This document shows positions 12,628 to 22,420 of a stretch of DNA of 64,000 bases, one piece after another. Every line of letters starts with the position of its first letter. The first letter of the stretch is position 1. Position numbers and translations under genes: made by a program. The notes beneath the pieces were generated by a model that was given only the letters and a program-made list of their open reading frames with translations, ran no database searches and was not told the DNA's origin. This stretch comes from Limnephilus marmoratus (Eukaryota; Arthropoda; Insecta; Trichoptera; Limnephilidae): assembly GCA_917880885.1 (NCBI GenBank), contig OU862912.1:45123117-45187116 (forward strand), read 5' to 3'.

Positions 12628-14460
12628 TTGAAAATAAGGGAAGAAGATTATTTGCCAACCATTTTGAAAGAAAGAATTACAAACATTATTAAGGCTTATA
12701 AACATAAGTATATAAACTTGTTGAAGTCAGAAAAATGTGGAAGAAATACAGTTTCCTTCCAAAGAAGAGTCTCTCCATTTAAAATCACAAGCTCCCTACT
12801 ATTTGATATTAGTCATTGTAAATGTAAAGTCAATAAATGCAATTTATTAATGCAAATTATAAAATAAATTAAAGTTTCCCTTAAAGAAAAAAACCAAAGA
12901 GGTGAGAGAAAAATGTTTATCGGCAGTGTTGGTATACCGACTACGAAACAATTGGAAAAGCCCATGAAAAGAAAATGAAAACATCTTACCAAATCAACTG
13001 AACAGGTGTGAGAAAAAAAAGCTTTAAAATTTGTAGACATTTTGTATATTGCGTCATTAACGTTAACATCAAAAACATCTTCTCCTGATGCAAAATCAAG
13101 TCGGCTACTTAAGACTAATAACACCGCCTTTCTGACAACAAGCAATTCTCCGTCTTTTACAGTTCTCTCCAAGATCTGTGACAGTTTCAGGATATTGAAT
13201 TGAGCTGTAGAAGCAATCGCTTCTGCCGTCTTAAACGATTTCAACATAATCACGCAGGATAATAATAATAATAAAGTACCTAATAGACAAAAATAGACAG
13301 CGTCTCGGACGTCTGCGTGCCAGATCTGTACTCATCAAAGCTAAGTGCATAAACTAGGTGGATTATTTTTTGATGGTCGAAAGAGCAAGACCTTAGCTAA
13401 CATAAAAAGACACAAATACTATAACAGCACAGTACTTGAAGAATACGTATCGATTATCGTGGAATCAGGATCTCATTTCTTGTAGCATTTTACGCCTAGG
13501 CCAGGCACTGCCGTAAACATAGTCAAACCAATAATGGAATATTTTGCTTGTCAAAACATTTCACTCTGCCATTTAAAAGCAATTGCATGTGATGGCACAA
13601 ATTTTAATACGGTAACAACTGGTGCTGTGATTCATACGATGAAGAAACACTTGAATGGACCGGTACAGTTGCTGATCTGCTTATTTCATTGCAACGAGCT
13701 GCTTCTACGCCTTTCGATTATGAAATGGGATGGTACAACCACCGGACCTCGTGGTTTTTCCGGCCCCGTAGGTTCGACTTTTCATAATTGACATAATTTA
13801 CCGGTACAATCTTTCTTCAAATTGATGTTGAGTATTCAACATCAAAATTTAAGCACCAATCAAAAATACTTGCTTGATATTTTCAAAGCAGTTTTCAGCA
13901 GACGTTATCCTCCTGAAATTGCCAAAAGAACCCAGGAGTGATTACTACAGTGAGTCGAATCTTACGATTTATATTGGAAGCCCAACGCCATCAGAAAATT
14001 TTATTATGTTAGCCACGTTTTTCATGAGGGCATACTTTCCTATGTGATTTGATATAAAACTGCATTGGTCGTGCAAAAAGGTGCAAGGCGTGTTTTTAGC
14101 ATGATTACTATCTTCCGGGCGAATTAAAAGCAATAATTAATCCGGCGATGCAGCGAAACGCTTACTTCGCTCATCCTGAAAATTTACTCTTGTCAATGAT
14201 AACCGATGAATCACCTACCATCTAAGAACTTGGAACAAGGCATTTATTGAAAGCCAGAGAGTTATCCGGACTGAAAACCGAACATTTAAAGTACCCACAT
14301 TGAATTTTCTATTCTTTCATTGAATCCTACTTTGATATAGTATTTTGGCAAGAAACGCCAATCACGTATCCTCCCATTTTGGAAGATGTAGCGGAAGAAG
14401 AATTAGAAGAACTTAACCTAACTTCAGAAGTCAGCTCCATTTTCATCAACTTTGACAGGT
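12628..14460 (+). pseudogene. Decayed transposase of the hAT element
   Basis: Collinear + strand pieces can be followed through many stops and shifts. Near 12810 is LFDISHCKCK; near 12910 is KMFIGSVGIPTTKQLEKP; at 13534-13790 are LKAIACDGTNFNTVTTGAV, LNGPVQLLICLFHCNELLL and WDGTTTGPRGFSGPVG; around 13880 is NQKYLLDIFKAVFS; around 14040 is FDIKLHWSCKK. I have seen this combination (LFDI--CKC, then DGT-N-TG...GP, then C--H-NELPLRH-like, then DG-TTGP--F-GP-G) in uncharacterised repeat-associated insect and cnidarian proteins. I do not know an established name. The hAT ends around it suggest it was the transposase. Length before decay would be about 600 codons. Confidence 0.55.
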
Positions 14461-14471
14461 TCCCCTGTCTC

Positions 14472-14629
14472 AGGCTACGTCCGCATAGGCAGGCGGCTTG
14501 CTTAGCGCCTAGAGCCTAGATAGGTAGTAGATACCCGCTTAGCGTGTATCCAGGTAAACCAACGTGTTGGTTTTTTGCCACTAGGCTCTAGGCGCTAAGC
14601 CAGCCGCCTGCCTGTGCGGACGTAGCCTT
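14472..14629. repeat. Hairpin MITE, ~48-bp arms
   Basis: AGGCTACGTCCGCATAGGCA and following bases (14474-14520) are repeated in inverse at 14580-14628 with few mismatches, both running through CTTAGCGCC and TAGAGCCTAG. The loop holds a TAGTAGATACCCGCTTAGCG stretch. The element is 158 bp and GC-rich against an AT-rich background. It interrupts the hAT transposase remnant. No clear target duplication. Confidence 0.7.
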
Positions 14630-15190
14630 ACACAATCTGTAGAACAATCTGTAGAACGTTGTGTAAAGGTTGTTACTGAAATATCTTCGAAAGTGTGTGG
14701 CAAGAAGAACAGGGAAGGCTTTATAATTACAACAATAAACTCCAGGAAAAATATGCCAAAAATCGTAAAAAACGTGATTTTCAAAGGGAATAATAGATCA
14801 CATTTAATTTTTCATGATTAATGTAATAATTATGATTGTAATTTTTAATGTTGTGACTGCTTTAATAGTAAATAAATTGATATCGAGAATTTTTTTATTG
14901 CAACTCTTTCATTTCCTTACTACTTGGGAATAATTTGCAAAAATATATATTTTAATCATTTTTCGAACGCTTCGGGGAACCTCGAAATGATAATATAAAT
15001 TTTTTATTTTTATTTTTTATTAACACCAAAGACCTAAGACAACTTTTTATCACTAGCGCTCAAGGAAATAAGACACTTTTTTTTTCGCCATCCAGTTGCG
15101 GCCCACACTACTACACATGGTCACCGAGGGGGGACAGGGGGGGTTAAAAATCGCAAAAATTGGGTAACGTAGCATGGGTTCGTTCCCTAA

Positions 15191-15650
15191 GTATTCAAAT
15201 ATTAAAAAAGATGTATAAATGTCACTCAACCCAGTATGACCGTTTTACGGGAGGAGTTGATTTAGTGGATAATTTCATTTTGAACTACAGAATAAGGGTT
15301 CGTGGTAAAAAGTGGTGGGCCATATTCTCCAACTTCTGTCATGTGGCACTATGTTATGCATGGAAATTATACCAAATGGTTCATCCAGAATTAAATATGG
15401 TGCCTTGAAATTTAGAAGAAGTGCGGCCACCGCCCTCATGAAATCGTCAAAAGTACATTCTTCTTCTATTGGCAGACCTAGTAGATTTGCGACAGAATCG
15501 AAGTCAAGTATAAGAGGGAGTAGTCATTTTTTAAATAAAGGAGAAAATAGAAAAAGAGTCGTATATGTCATTCACAGTCATATTTTGTGTCCAGAGTGTA
15601 ATGAGGCATTGCACCATAAATATAACGAAATTTACCATACCGGAAAATAA
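15191..15650 (+). pseudogene. piggyBac-like transposase, C-terminal part
   Basis: Two overlapping frames hold the end of a piggyBac transposase. First come QYDRFTGGVDLVDN, YRIRVRGKKWW and ALCYAWKLYQMVH (15200-15390), the conserved GGVDL-D segment near the third catalytic Asp. After a frameshift near 15400 there follows a basic stretch and a Cys-rich tail CPECNEALHHKY-EIYHTGK ending at TAA (15648-15650), the degenerate form of the C-terminal zinc-binding domain. It continues the frame broken at 11852 by the MITE and hAT insertions. Confidence 0.75.
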
Positions 15651-15907
15651 TGTTTTATTGTAATATTTGTGTATACTAATTTCTTATTATGTCTTTTGGA
15701 AAGGTGCACTTTCCTACTTATTCATACAATATCTTTAATTTTAGTTAATGTTGGTAGTATGATTTATAAATGAATAGAAATAAATTCACTTTCAAATAAA
15801 CTTGTTTGGTTTCATACATTTACTTTTTACCCCCAATTTCGCTGACGTTGCGAAAACGCAACATCTCATATTTTTGTAGGTATAAGTTTTAACATTTTTT
15901 ATTTTCT

Positions 15908-16238
15908 TTAAGGGGCCGTTCAAGTATTACGTAACTTTGGATAAAAAAAAACTAGGGAATTAAAATCTTCCAAGTTGGCAATCCTTTTCGTTCTCGAAAT
16001 CTCTTGTTTTATTTATTACCGCGAACGCGATTAAAACAAGAAAAATGGTATTTAAGCAACTTTCCAGTACTTTGCGCGACTTAATTGTGACTTTCAGGTA
16101 AAAATTGTCACTTGCGCGTTACGTAACGTTTAGGTGGGAAGGGGGGGGGGGGGGTTGAGTGGAAAAACATTACGGCACGTTACATGGGGGGGAGGGGGGG
16201 GTCAAAAATCTTCAAAAATTACATGAACGCCCCCTTAG
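15908..16238. mobile_element. MITE with ends GGGGCCGTTCAAGTATTACG / CATGAACGCCCCC
   Basis: Inverted ends of about 25 bp with mismatches enclose a Pol-free interior that includes ACCGCGAACGCGATTAAAACAAG and CCAGTACTTTGCGCGACTTAA. A second, truncated copy lies in the opposite orientation at 57493-57725 with the same internal blocks. The flanks read TAA at the left and TTA at the right, compatible with a decayed 3-bp TWA target, but this is not certain. G-runs near the right end give homopolymer ambiguity. Confidence 0.65.
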
Positions 16239-16247
16239 TTGGGTGTT

Positions 16248-16400
16248 TTTTTTTTTTTTTTTTAATGTTCTTTATTCAGTAAAGTTTATACATTACAGTA
16301 AGTGGATAATTTTTTGGCCATCACACTAGGCACATGCCCGTGTTGTAGTGGCCAATTTTATGTAAAGTATAATAATACAAATTAAAAATAAGTTGAATGA
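16248..16400 (-). mobile_element. LINE 3' end with poly(A) tail (antisense)
   Basis: A plain T run at 16248-16263 followed by AATGTTCTTTATTC is, on the - strand, GAATAAAGAACATT followed by poly(A). This is a polyadenylation signal and tail preceded by an untranslated region. The 5' limit is not visible; the A/T-rich stretch to about 16870 has no coding. Clade not determined. Confidence 0.5.
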
Positions 16401-17395
16401 AAAACAAAATAATATAAAAATAAAAAATAAAATTTTATACATCTAAAACAAGTATGATGTATAAAGGAATTAAAAATAATGCAAAATATCTACATAAGTT
16501 TAAGATATATGAATATAAAAAATAAGTATGGAAAAACAGAAAAATTTAAAATAATATGAAAAGTATATGAAAGAAAATACGTATTATTGAATTAAAAATA
16601 ATACAAGGAGCATGTATCAAAAAAATAAAAAAATACAAGTACATTTGTGTAATTAAAATACTATTAAAATGTAATGAAAATACAAGTACATTAAGTGCAA
16701 GTGTGTTTGTAAAAAATACAGATACAATATAAAATCAAAGAAAGTACTATTTGGTAAGAGAGTAGGGATAAGTTATATCTTGATGAGCGATTTGCATGTG
16801 CGTGTTATGGTAACATAGGTATATAGATATATATCAGAAGTTTTTGTGTAAATCCACGTTTGAGCTAAGGCTATATACAATATATACAATATATCCAAAT
16901 TTCATCAAAATCTAACCGGGAACACGGGAAGTGATAGCGGCGAAATATGGGTTAATAGATATTAAACTGTTAATATTAACCCCCCAGTGACCGATTTAAA
17001 AAAAAATACGAATTGAATATCGGACTCAATTTATTCGAAAATTCAAATGAAAATAGTTATACGATATGATGTTGATTCACCAGTTTTCCACTGCGCGTAT
17101 TCGGACAACGCGTATATCGGCTATAGGCCACTTGCATGGATTTCATAACGACTTAGAAAAAATCATGTGGATAGATCTTTTTACTAAGATTACGAAAATG
17201 TTAGCAAAAATTGTTAGATATGTACAGTTTTATTTTTATTTTTATTTTTAAATAAATAAATCCATTATTTGGGCTCGTGACGTCACTACATGAAAATGTC
17301 CCGTCTCCAAAAATGTTCCTATTAATTTTGTAAAATTCCACACTGATTTATTTTTTTATATGGCATCACTTTGATTTCAGGCAAATTTTTCAAAA

Positions 17396-20300
17396 AAAAA
17401 AAAAAGGAAAAAAATAAGGAAAAACTAAACCCTTTCACACACTTCCCCAAATGATCATCTAGTCAACCCACGCTATGCAATTGCACTATATAAGTATTAT
17501 AAATACAAGAACAACATGTCAACCTACTAGAGACCAAATGGGAATATAATTCACCGACTCCAGATATTTTCATATCAGAGGGTTCGGCTCTGTGGCATTT
17601 CTAATTGAACCTACAAATCCTACCGATCCCTCAATATAAATATTTAAAAAATCCTTTGTAATCCTACATGTATTTAAAATGACTGATTTTTGCATTTTTA
17701 TATACAAATTCTTTGACAAATCTAATATGCTTAAATTTTGAATCAGATTCCTAGGTATTATGCCAGTGGCCGAAATAACAAATGGCAATATTTTTATAGT
17801 CCGAGAATGCCAAATTCTTTTAATCTCATTTCCTAAATCTGTGTATTTTCTAATTTTTTCAGAAATAGTTTTTTGAATATTACAGGAATTTGGAATAGCT
17901 ACATCAATGATATAAGTTATTTTTTTAATTTTGTCATGTAAAACTATATCAGGTCTATTATGACTAATTGTTCTGTCTGTTAGTATAGTTTTATCATAAT
18001 ATATTTTATAAAATTCATTTTCTAAAAATGAATTTGGTTCATATTCATAATATGGTACTATATTACGGCAGTCAATCAAGTTATGTTTAATTACCAAACT
18101 TTGGTGAATTATTTTTAAAACCTGATTGTGCCTAAATGTATACTCGGAAGGCGCTAATATAGAACATCCCGATATAATATGTTCAATAGTTTCGGGAAAA
18201 GCCAAACATTTTCTACATAAATCATCAATTTGATTTATATCTTTGATTATATGCTTTCTATAATTTTTAGTATTAATGACTCTATCTTGAATGGCAAGCA
18301 TAAATCCTTCTATTTCTGCGCTCAACTCTCCAATACTCAACCATTTGTTTGACGAAAGTTTGTCAACATACGTTTGGTTGAGATAATTGAAGTGTTTTGC
18401 GTGAATAATTTTATTTGACCAGGAATCTAATAATTCCTGGTTAGTATTTATAAGAATGTTGGCATTCTCGTCATATAAATTTAAAGGTGTAATATTTCTA
18501 TCTGCCTTGCAAATTATTTTGTGCATTTCTGAGCTATTAGCTTTCCTATGGAAAAAATTTCTAAGCATTTCTACCTGATTGTGTTTCAAAGATGTTATTT
18601 TGACTACACCTCTACCTCCTAAATTTCTAGGTAAATTAATTCGTTCTATAGCTGAATTTGGATGATGGCAATTAAATTTTGTTAACGTAGTTCTAATCAA
18701 TCGTTCTAAACTATCTAAATCTGTATTGGACCATTTAATTATGCCAAATGAGTACGTTAGTAGAGGTATTGCCCAAGTATTTATTGCTTTTACTAAATTT
18801 TTAGCAGATAGATTGCATTTTAAAAATTTTCTGATCCTAGTTTGAAATTTAATCCTAATATCATTTTTAATACTGGTGTGATCTAATCTATTCGATTGCG
18901 GGTATCCTAAATATTTATAAACCTCATCCCCTTTCATACTTTGAATTTTGAAATTTCTAAATATACCCTCGTCTCCATCTACAATTTTGCCTTTCTCTAT
19001 ATGGATAGTTTTACATTTATCTAAACCAAAAGTCATTTTAATATCATCTGAAAAAATTTTAACTACCTTAATCATTTTCTCTAAATTTGATTCAGAATAT
19101 TTGAAAATAATTTTATATCATCCATATATAATATATGTGAAACTATACTACTCTCTCTTGTATTACCCTTAATTTTTATTCCAAACTTGCTTTTAATTAA
19201 CATTTTAGAAAGGGGATTCAATGCTAAGCAAAACCAAAGAGGGCTCAATGAGTCTCCTTGAAAAATCCCTCTTTTTATTGAAATGCCCGGTACTACTATT
19301 TTCTTACCTTTTAAATTAACTAGCAAATCTGTATTCCAAAAGGACATAATATTTTTCAAAAAGCTAATTATAATTGGGTTAACTTTATATATTTTTAATA
19401 TTTTGATTAGCCACGAGTGCGGGACACTATCAAAAGCTTTTTGATAATCTATATAACAAGTATGTAAATTACGCTTTTGATTTTGAATTTGTTTTAAAAT
19501 TAGAGAATCAATAACTAACTGTTCTTTACATCCCATATGTTTTCTGCGACAACCTTTTTGTTGTTCAGATAAAATATTTTTTTCATCCAAATGAGTATAT
19601 ATTAAATCTGTCAAGCAAGAGGTTAAAATTTTGTATATTGTCGGTAGACATGTAATGGGTCTATATTGAGAGGGATTATTAATATGTTCGCTTTTAGGCA
19701 ACATATAAGTAATGCCCTTAGTTAGAAAATTAGGAAAATTTTGAGGTTCTCTGACAAGTTTTGAAAGATTTTTTGCAAAAAGAGGATGTAAAGTAGTTAG
19801 ACGTTTGTACCAAAAATTATGTATCCAATCGCAACCCGTGGCTTTCCAATTATGAGTATTTTTTATTATTTTGGCTAACAATTCAACCGATATATCAGAA
19901 AAACTCATTTGTTCAATGTCTGAACAATTGAGTTCTTCATTTTCTATCCAGTTACCTGCCTCATTATGTTTTATATCTTTACTCCAAATGTTTGTCCAAA
20001 AATCGCGCATATCTGATTCAGATGGCAACGGAATATTATTTTTCGAAATAATATTCTGTTTATCGTCAAGTTTGGAATAAAATATTTTCTCATTTTTCTG
20101 AAATAATCTATTATTATTTCTTTTATTATACGTATAATTATATCTTTTTAATCTACTAGCTTTTACACCTAATTTTTGTTTTAATAAATCTAATAAATCA
20201 TTGATTATATTTTCATTATTATTACTACCAATGCTATAACCAAATTTTTTCCCAATTTCATCTACATATCTCAAAATATTCCTACTTCTATTTCCATTTT

Positions 20301-20790
20301 TATATTCAATTACTCTAGCTATACTACTTCTTAAAAATACTACATCATTTTCTAATCTAATCTGCCATTCTGGTTTACTATAACTATATGATCTATCATC
20401 AGAGGACATTAATTTTACTCCTAACTTATTACATATAGTGATAGCACTAGCGTACACTATTGTATGAAGATCTAAAAAACTAATATCGTCAAATATTATT
20501 TTTGGTAAAATTAAATTATTTAATTCAGAAATTAATTTAGATAATTTCTTTGACGTATGCAATTTTGGTAATTTTGGTCTAACTGTGGGCTCTATATCTA
20601 TATATCTATTTATATTATTTTGAAGCAAGTTAGCTAATTCTATTACATTATCATCTAGTAAGTTTAAATTTGCAATATTGATTTCCCTAAGATTATGAAT
20701 AATGTCTAAGTTATTTGAATCTACTCTAATATCATTGGATTCTTCTACTAGAATATTATCTAAACTATCTTCATTCAATGCATCTATTAT
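17396..20790 (-). mobile_element. R4/Dong-type non-LTR retrotransposon, 5'-truncated
   Basis: A - strand LINE with a C-terminal restriction-like endonuclease. Comparison with the uninterrupted repeat copy (21310-21540) places its 5' boundary at a TATTATTATTATAA run (about 20785) that the empty copy also has (21520-21535). Insertion next to TAA/TTA repeats is the known habit of Dong. The 3' boundary is near 17395, after an A-rich stretch. About 190 bases of the host repeat are missing at the insertion, so a deletion accompanied it or came later. Confidence 0.75.
17570..20778 (-). pseudogene. R4/Dong-type reverse transcriptase with endonuclease (frameshifted)
   Basis: Two - strand frames form one broken protein of about 1,065 residues. 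The upstream part (20778 to 19081) has no ATG at its start: the frame continues to the truncation point. It contains the RT motifs SQYRPITCLPTIYK, CYIDYQKAFDSVPHSWL, GIFQGDSLSPLWF and YMDD. A one-base shift in the TTTTCAAA run just after YMDD moves the frame. The downstream part (19075 to 17570) has thumb sequences, a CCHC knuckle (C--C--------H----C around CRKCLAFPETIEHIISGC) and the restriction-like endonuclease motif PDIVLHD...IIDV. RT followed by CCHC and a PD..D endonuclease is the R2/R4/NeSL arrangement. The catalytic motifs are otherwise intact, so this copy is fairly young. Confidence 0.85.
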
Positions 20791-21071
20791 TATTATAATT
20801 TACAAGTACAATAATATTACATTGAATTTAGTAATATAGACGCTGTACATTATTATGATTTATGATCAATAAGATGGATCAAGGAAAAAAAATATTTATG
20901 AGATGTAATATTTTTGGTATGTCTCGTTATTCTCATGTGCCATTCGTGTGGAAAGGAGGCGTCTACTAATATCTACAGGAATTCCAAAAACTGAAAAAAT
21001 CGAACTAATATCTATGAGAACCAAAGTGTTGACGAATATCTACAGCACTGGCAGAGGTTAGATTTGCAATA

Positions 21072-21925
21072 GGCCACTTGCATGGATTTCATAACGACTT
21101 GGAAAAAATCATGTGGATAGATCTTTTTACTAAGATTAAGAAAATGTTAGTAAAATTGTATAGAAATGTACAGTTTTTGTTATTTTTAAATAAATAAATC
21201 CATTATTTAGGCTTGTGACGTCACTACATGAAAATGTCCCGTCTCCGAAAATGTTCCTATTATTTTTTTTAAATTCCACACTGATTTATTTTTTTATATG
21301 GCATCACTTTGATTTCAGGCGAATTCGTTCACTAGATTTATTGTTTGTTCTCTGCGAACTTATCATTTGGTTTCACTTTTTGACAGATGCTCTGAAGAGA
21401 ACCCCGTACTTTTAATGATCTACGGGGTTCTCTTCAGAACGTGCAGATGATGTCGGTACGTGTTTTAGAGATGTAATGATTATGGTGCTGATTTTAACAA
21501 AATTAAATTTTATAATATTCGTATTATTATTATAATTTACAAGTACAAGTATATTACATTGAATTTAGTAATATAGACGCTGTTCATTATAATGATTTAT
21601 GGTCAATAAGATGGATCAAGGAAAAAAAATATTTATGAGATGTAATATTTTTGGTATGCCTCGTTATTTTCCTGTGCCATTCGTGTGGAAAATGTTCTTT
21701 TTTTTTTAAATGATTTTCGGCTATGTAATTATCGTTTTTTCAAACCTATAAAATTATGTCCCGTCTTTCCGGTTTATAAAAAATGGTCTGATTTATCGGA
21801 TTGAAATTTTCAAAAAATCCCCAGGGTTTCAAAAATACGATTAAAAAATTTAAAAAAAATACAGAATGTCTTAGAATATTTGCCTAAACCGGAAAAAAAT
21901 TTAAAAAAATTTGATGCAAGTGGCC
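21072..21925. mobile_element. TA-flanked DNA element, copy C (uninterrupted, 854 bp)
   Basis: Inverted ends GGCCACTTGCATGG and GATGCAAGTGGCC lie between TA dinucleotides (21070-21071 and 21926-21927). The interior has an internal hairpin AGAGAACCCCGTACTT / CGGGGTTCTCTTCAGA near 21397-21440 and a TTATTATTATAA stretch. No transposase. It is the reference copy that shows what the split copy A looked like before its insertions. Confidence 0.8.
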
Positions 21926-22159
21926 TATTATGTATAGCATATTGGAATAACGTAATATTGCGTATGCAGTTTAAAAAAACTTAATTTATGTAAATATGTA
22001 TGTAAAAATCCCTAATATCGGACTATTGGACACATTTAGCTGATTAGTCCAACCTACGCTCTGTAGATATTTGTTCAAACTACGCTCTGTAGATATTAGT
22101 CAACACTCTGAAGTTTGGTTATTTCCTTTTGGGGTATTATGCCGTGTTGCGCTACCTCC

Positions 22160-22212
22160 TCCTTTAGCCAACGTTTTGGACAGCGTTACAGTGTCCATCA
22201 TCAGGGCAGATG
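22160..22212 (-). ncRNA. Inverted hammerhead core in the left PLE arm, G-to-A in the GAAA box
   Basis: This is the mirror copy of the right-arm motif. On the - strand it keeps CTGATGA and the GGACA/TGTCC stem, but where the right arm has TGTCCGAAACG this one has TGTCCAAAACG. The changed base corresponds to G12, the general base in hammerhead catalysis. This copy should therefore be inactive if the reading is right. Confidence 0.5.
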
Positions 22213-22420
22213 TGTAAATGTTAGAGATGAAATGTGTGCTTAAGTACTTCGAAGCAATACCGTGTTGCCAGCACCAATCCACTGCGGGCTGTCAATACAG
22301 TATACTTCAAGATGGTTTTTTGTATTTAGCTTTGGTGTAGGAATATCTCGGGACCTTTTCTATTTACATCTGCACCTGAGTGCAATCCTGATCGATGACG
22401 ATTGGAAGAAAGTTGACAAC

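Larger units (their letters stand above)
12211..15110 (+). mobile_element. hAT element, 2.9 kb, TSD CTACACAT
   Basis: The left end TAGTGTGGGCCG and right end CGGCCCACACTA are inverted, with further imperfect matching inward (CGCTAGT-ATAAAAAGTTGTC-AGG on both arms). Perfect 8-bp duplications CTACACAT lie at 12203-12210 and 15111-15118. The target has T at position 2 and A at position 7, as is usual for Ac-type hAT elements. It sits inside the TAA-flanked MITE. It carries a decayed transposase gene and a hairpin MITE at 14472-14629. Confidence 0.85.
11855..15187. mobile_element. PIF/Harbinger-like MITE (TSD TAA), itself split by a hAT
   Basis: The left end GGGAACGAACCCATACTACG and right end CGTAGCATGGGTTCGTTCCC are near-perfect inverted termini flanked by TAA (11852-11854 and 15188-15190). 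A 3-bp TWA duplication with G-rich termini fits PIF/Harbinger. Removing the inner hAT and one of its target duplications leaves about 425 bp with no coding, including runs of G near both ends. It interrupts the piggyBac transposase frame. A decayed relative ends at 51652. Confidence 0.75.
10732..16955 (+). mobile_element. piggyBac-like element flanked by TTAA, heavily nested
   Basis: TTAA at 10732-10735 is followed by CCCATATTTCGCTGACG. At the far end GCGGCGAAATATGGG is followed by TTAA at 16952-16955. TTAA targets and CCC-starting inverted termini are the piggyBac signature, and the coding remnants inside (11490-11850 and 15191-15650) are from a piggyBac transposase. The terminal motif also occurs twice internally, reversed, at 11335-11357 and 15826-15857, so each end looks like an inverted-repeat unit. 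A TAA-flanked MITE, a hAT, a hairpin MITE and a LINE tail have inserted since. Confidence 0.75.

Noticed and set aside
13534..13791. 85-codon ORF as a free-standing gene
   Set aside because: Collinear broken homology continues on both sides and it lies inside hAT ends, so it is part of a transposase pseudogene.
22100..22282. Small ORF on the - strand repeated at 24460-24684 on the + strand
   Set aside because: It is the inverted terminal arm of the Penelope-like element in both cases, overlapping the hammerhead motif, not a gene.
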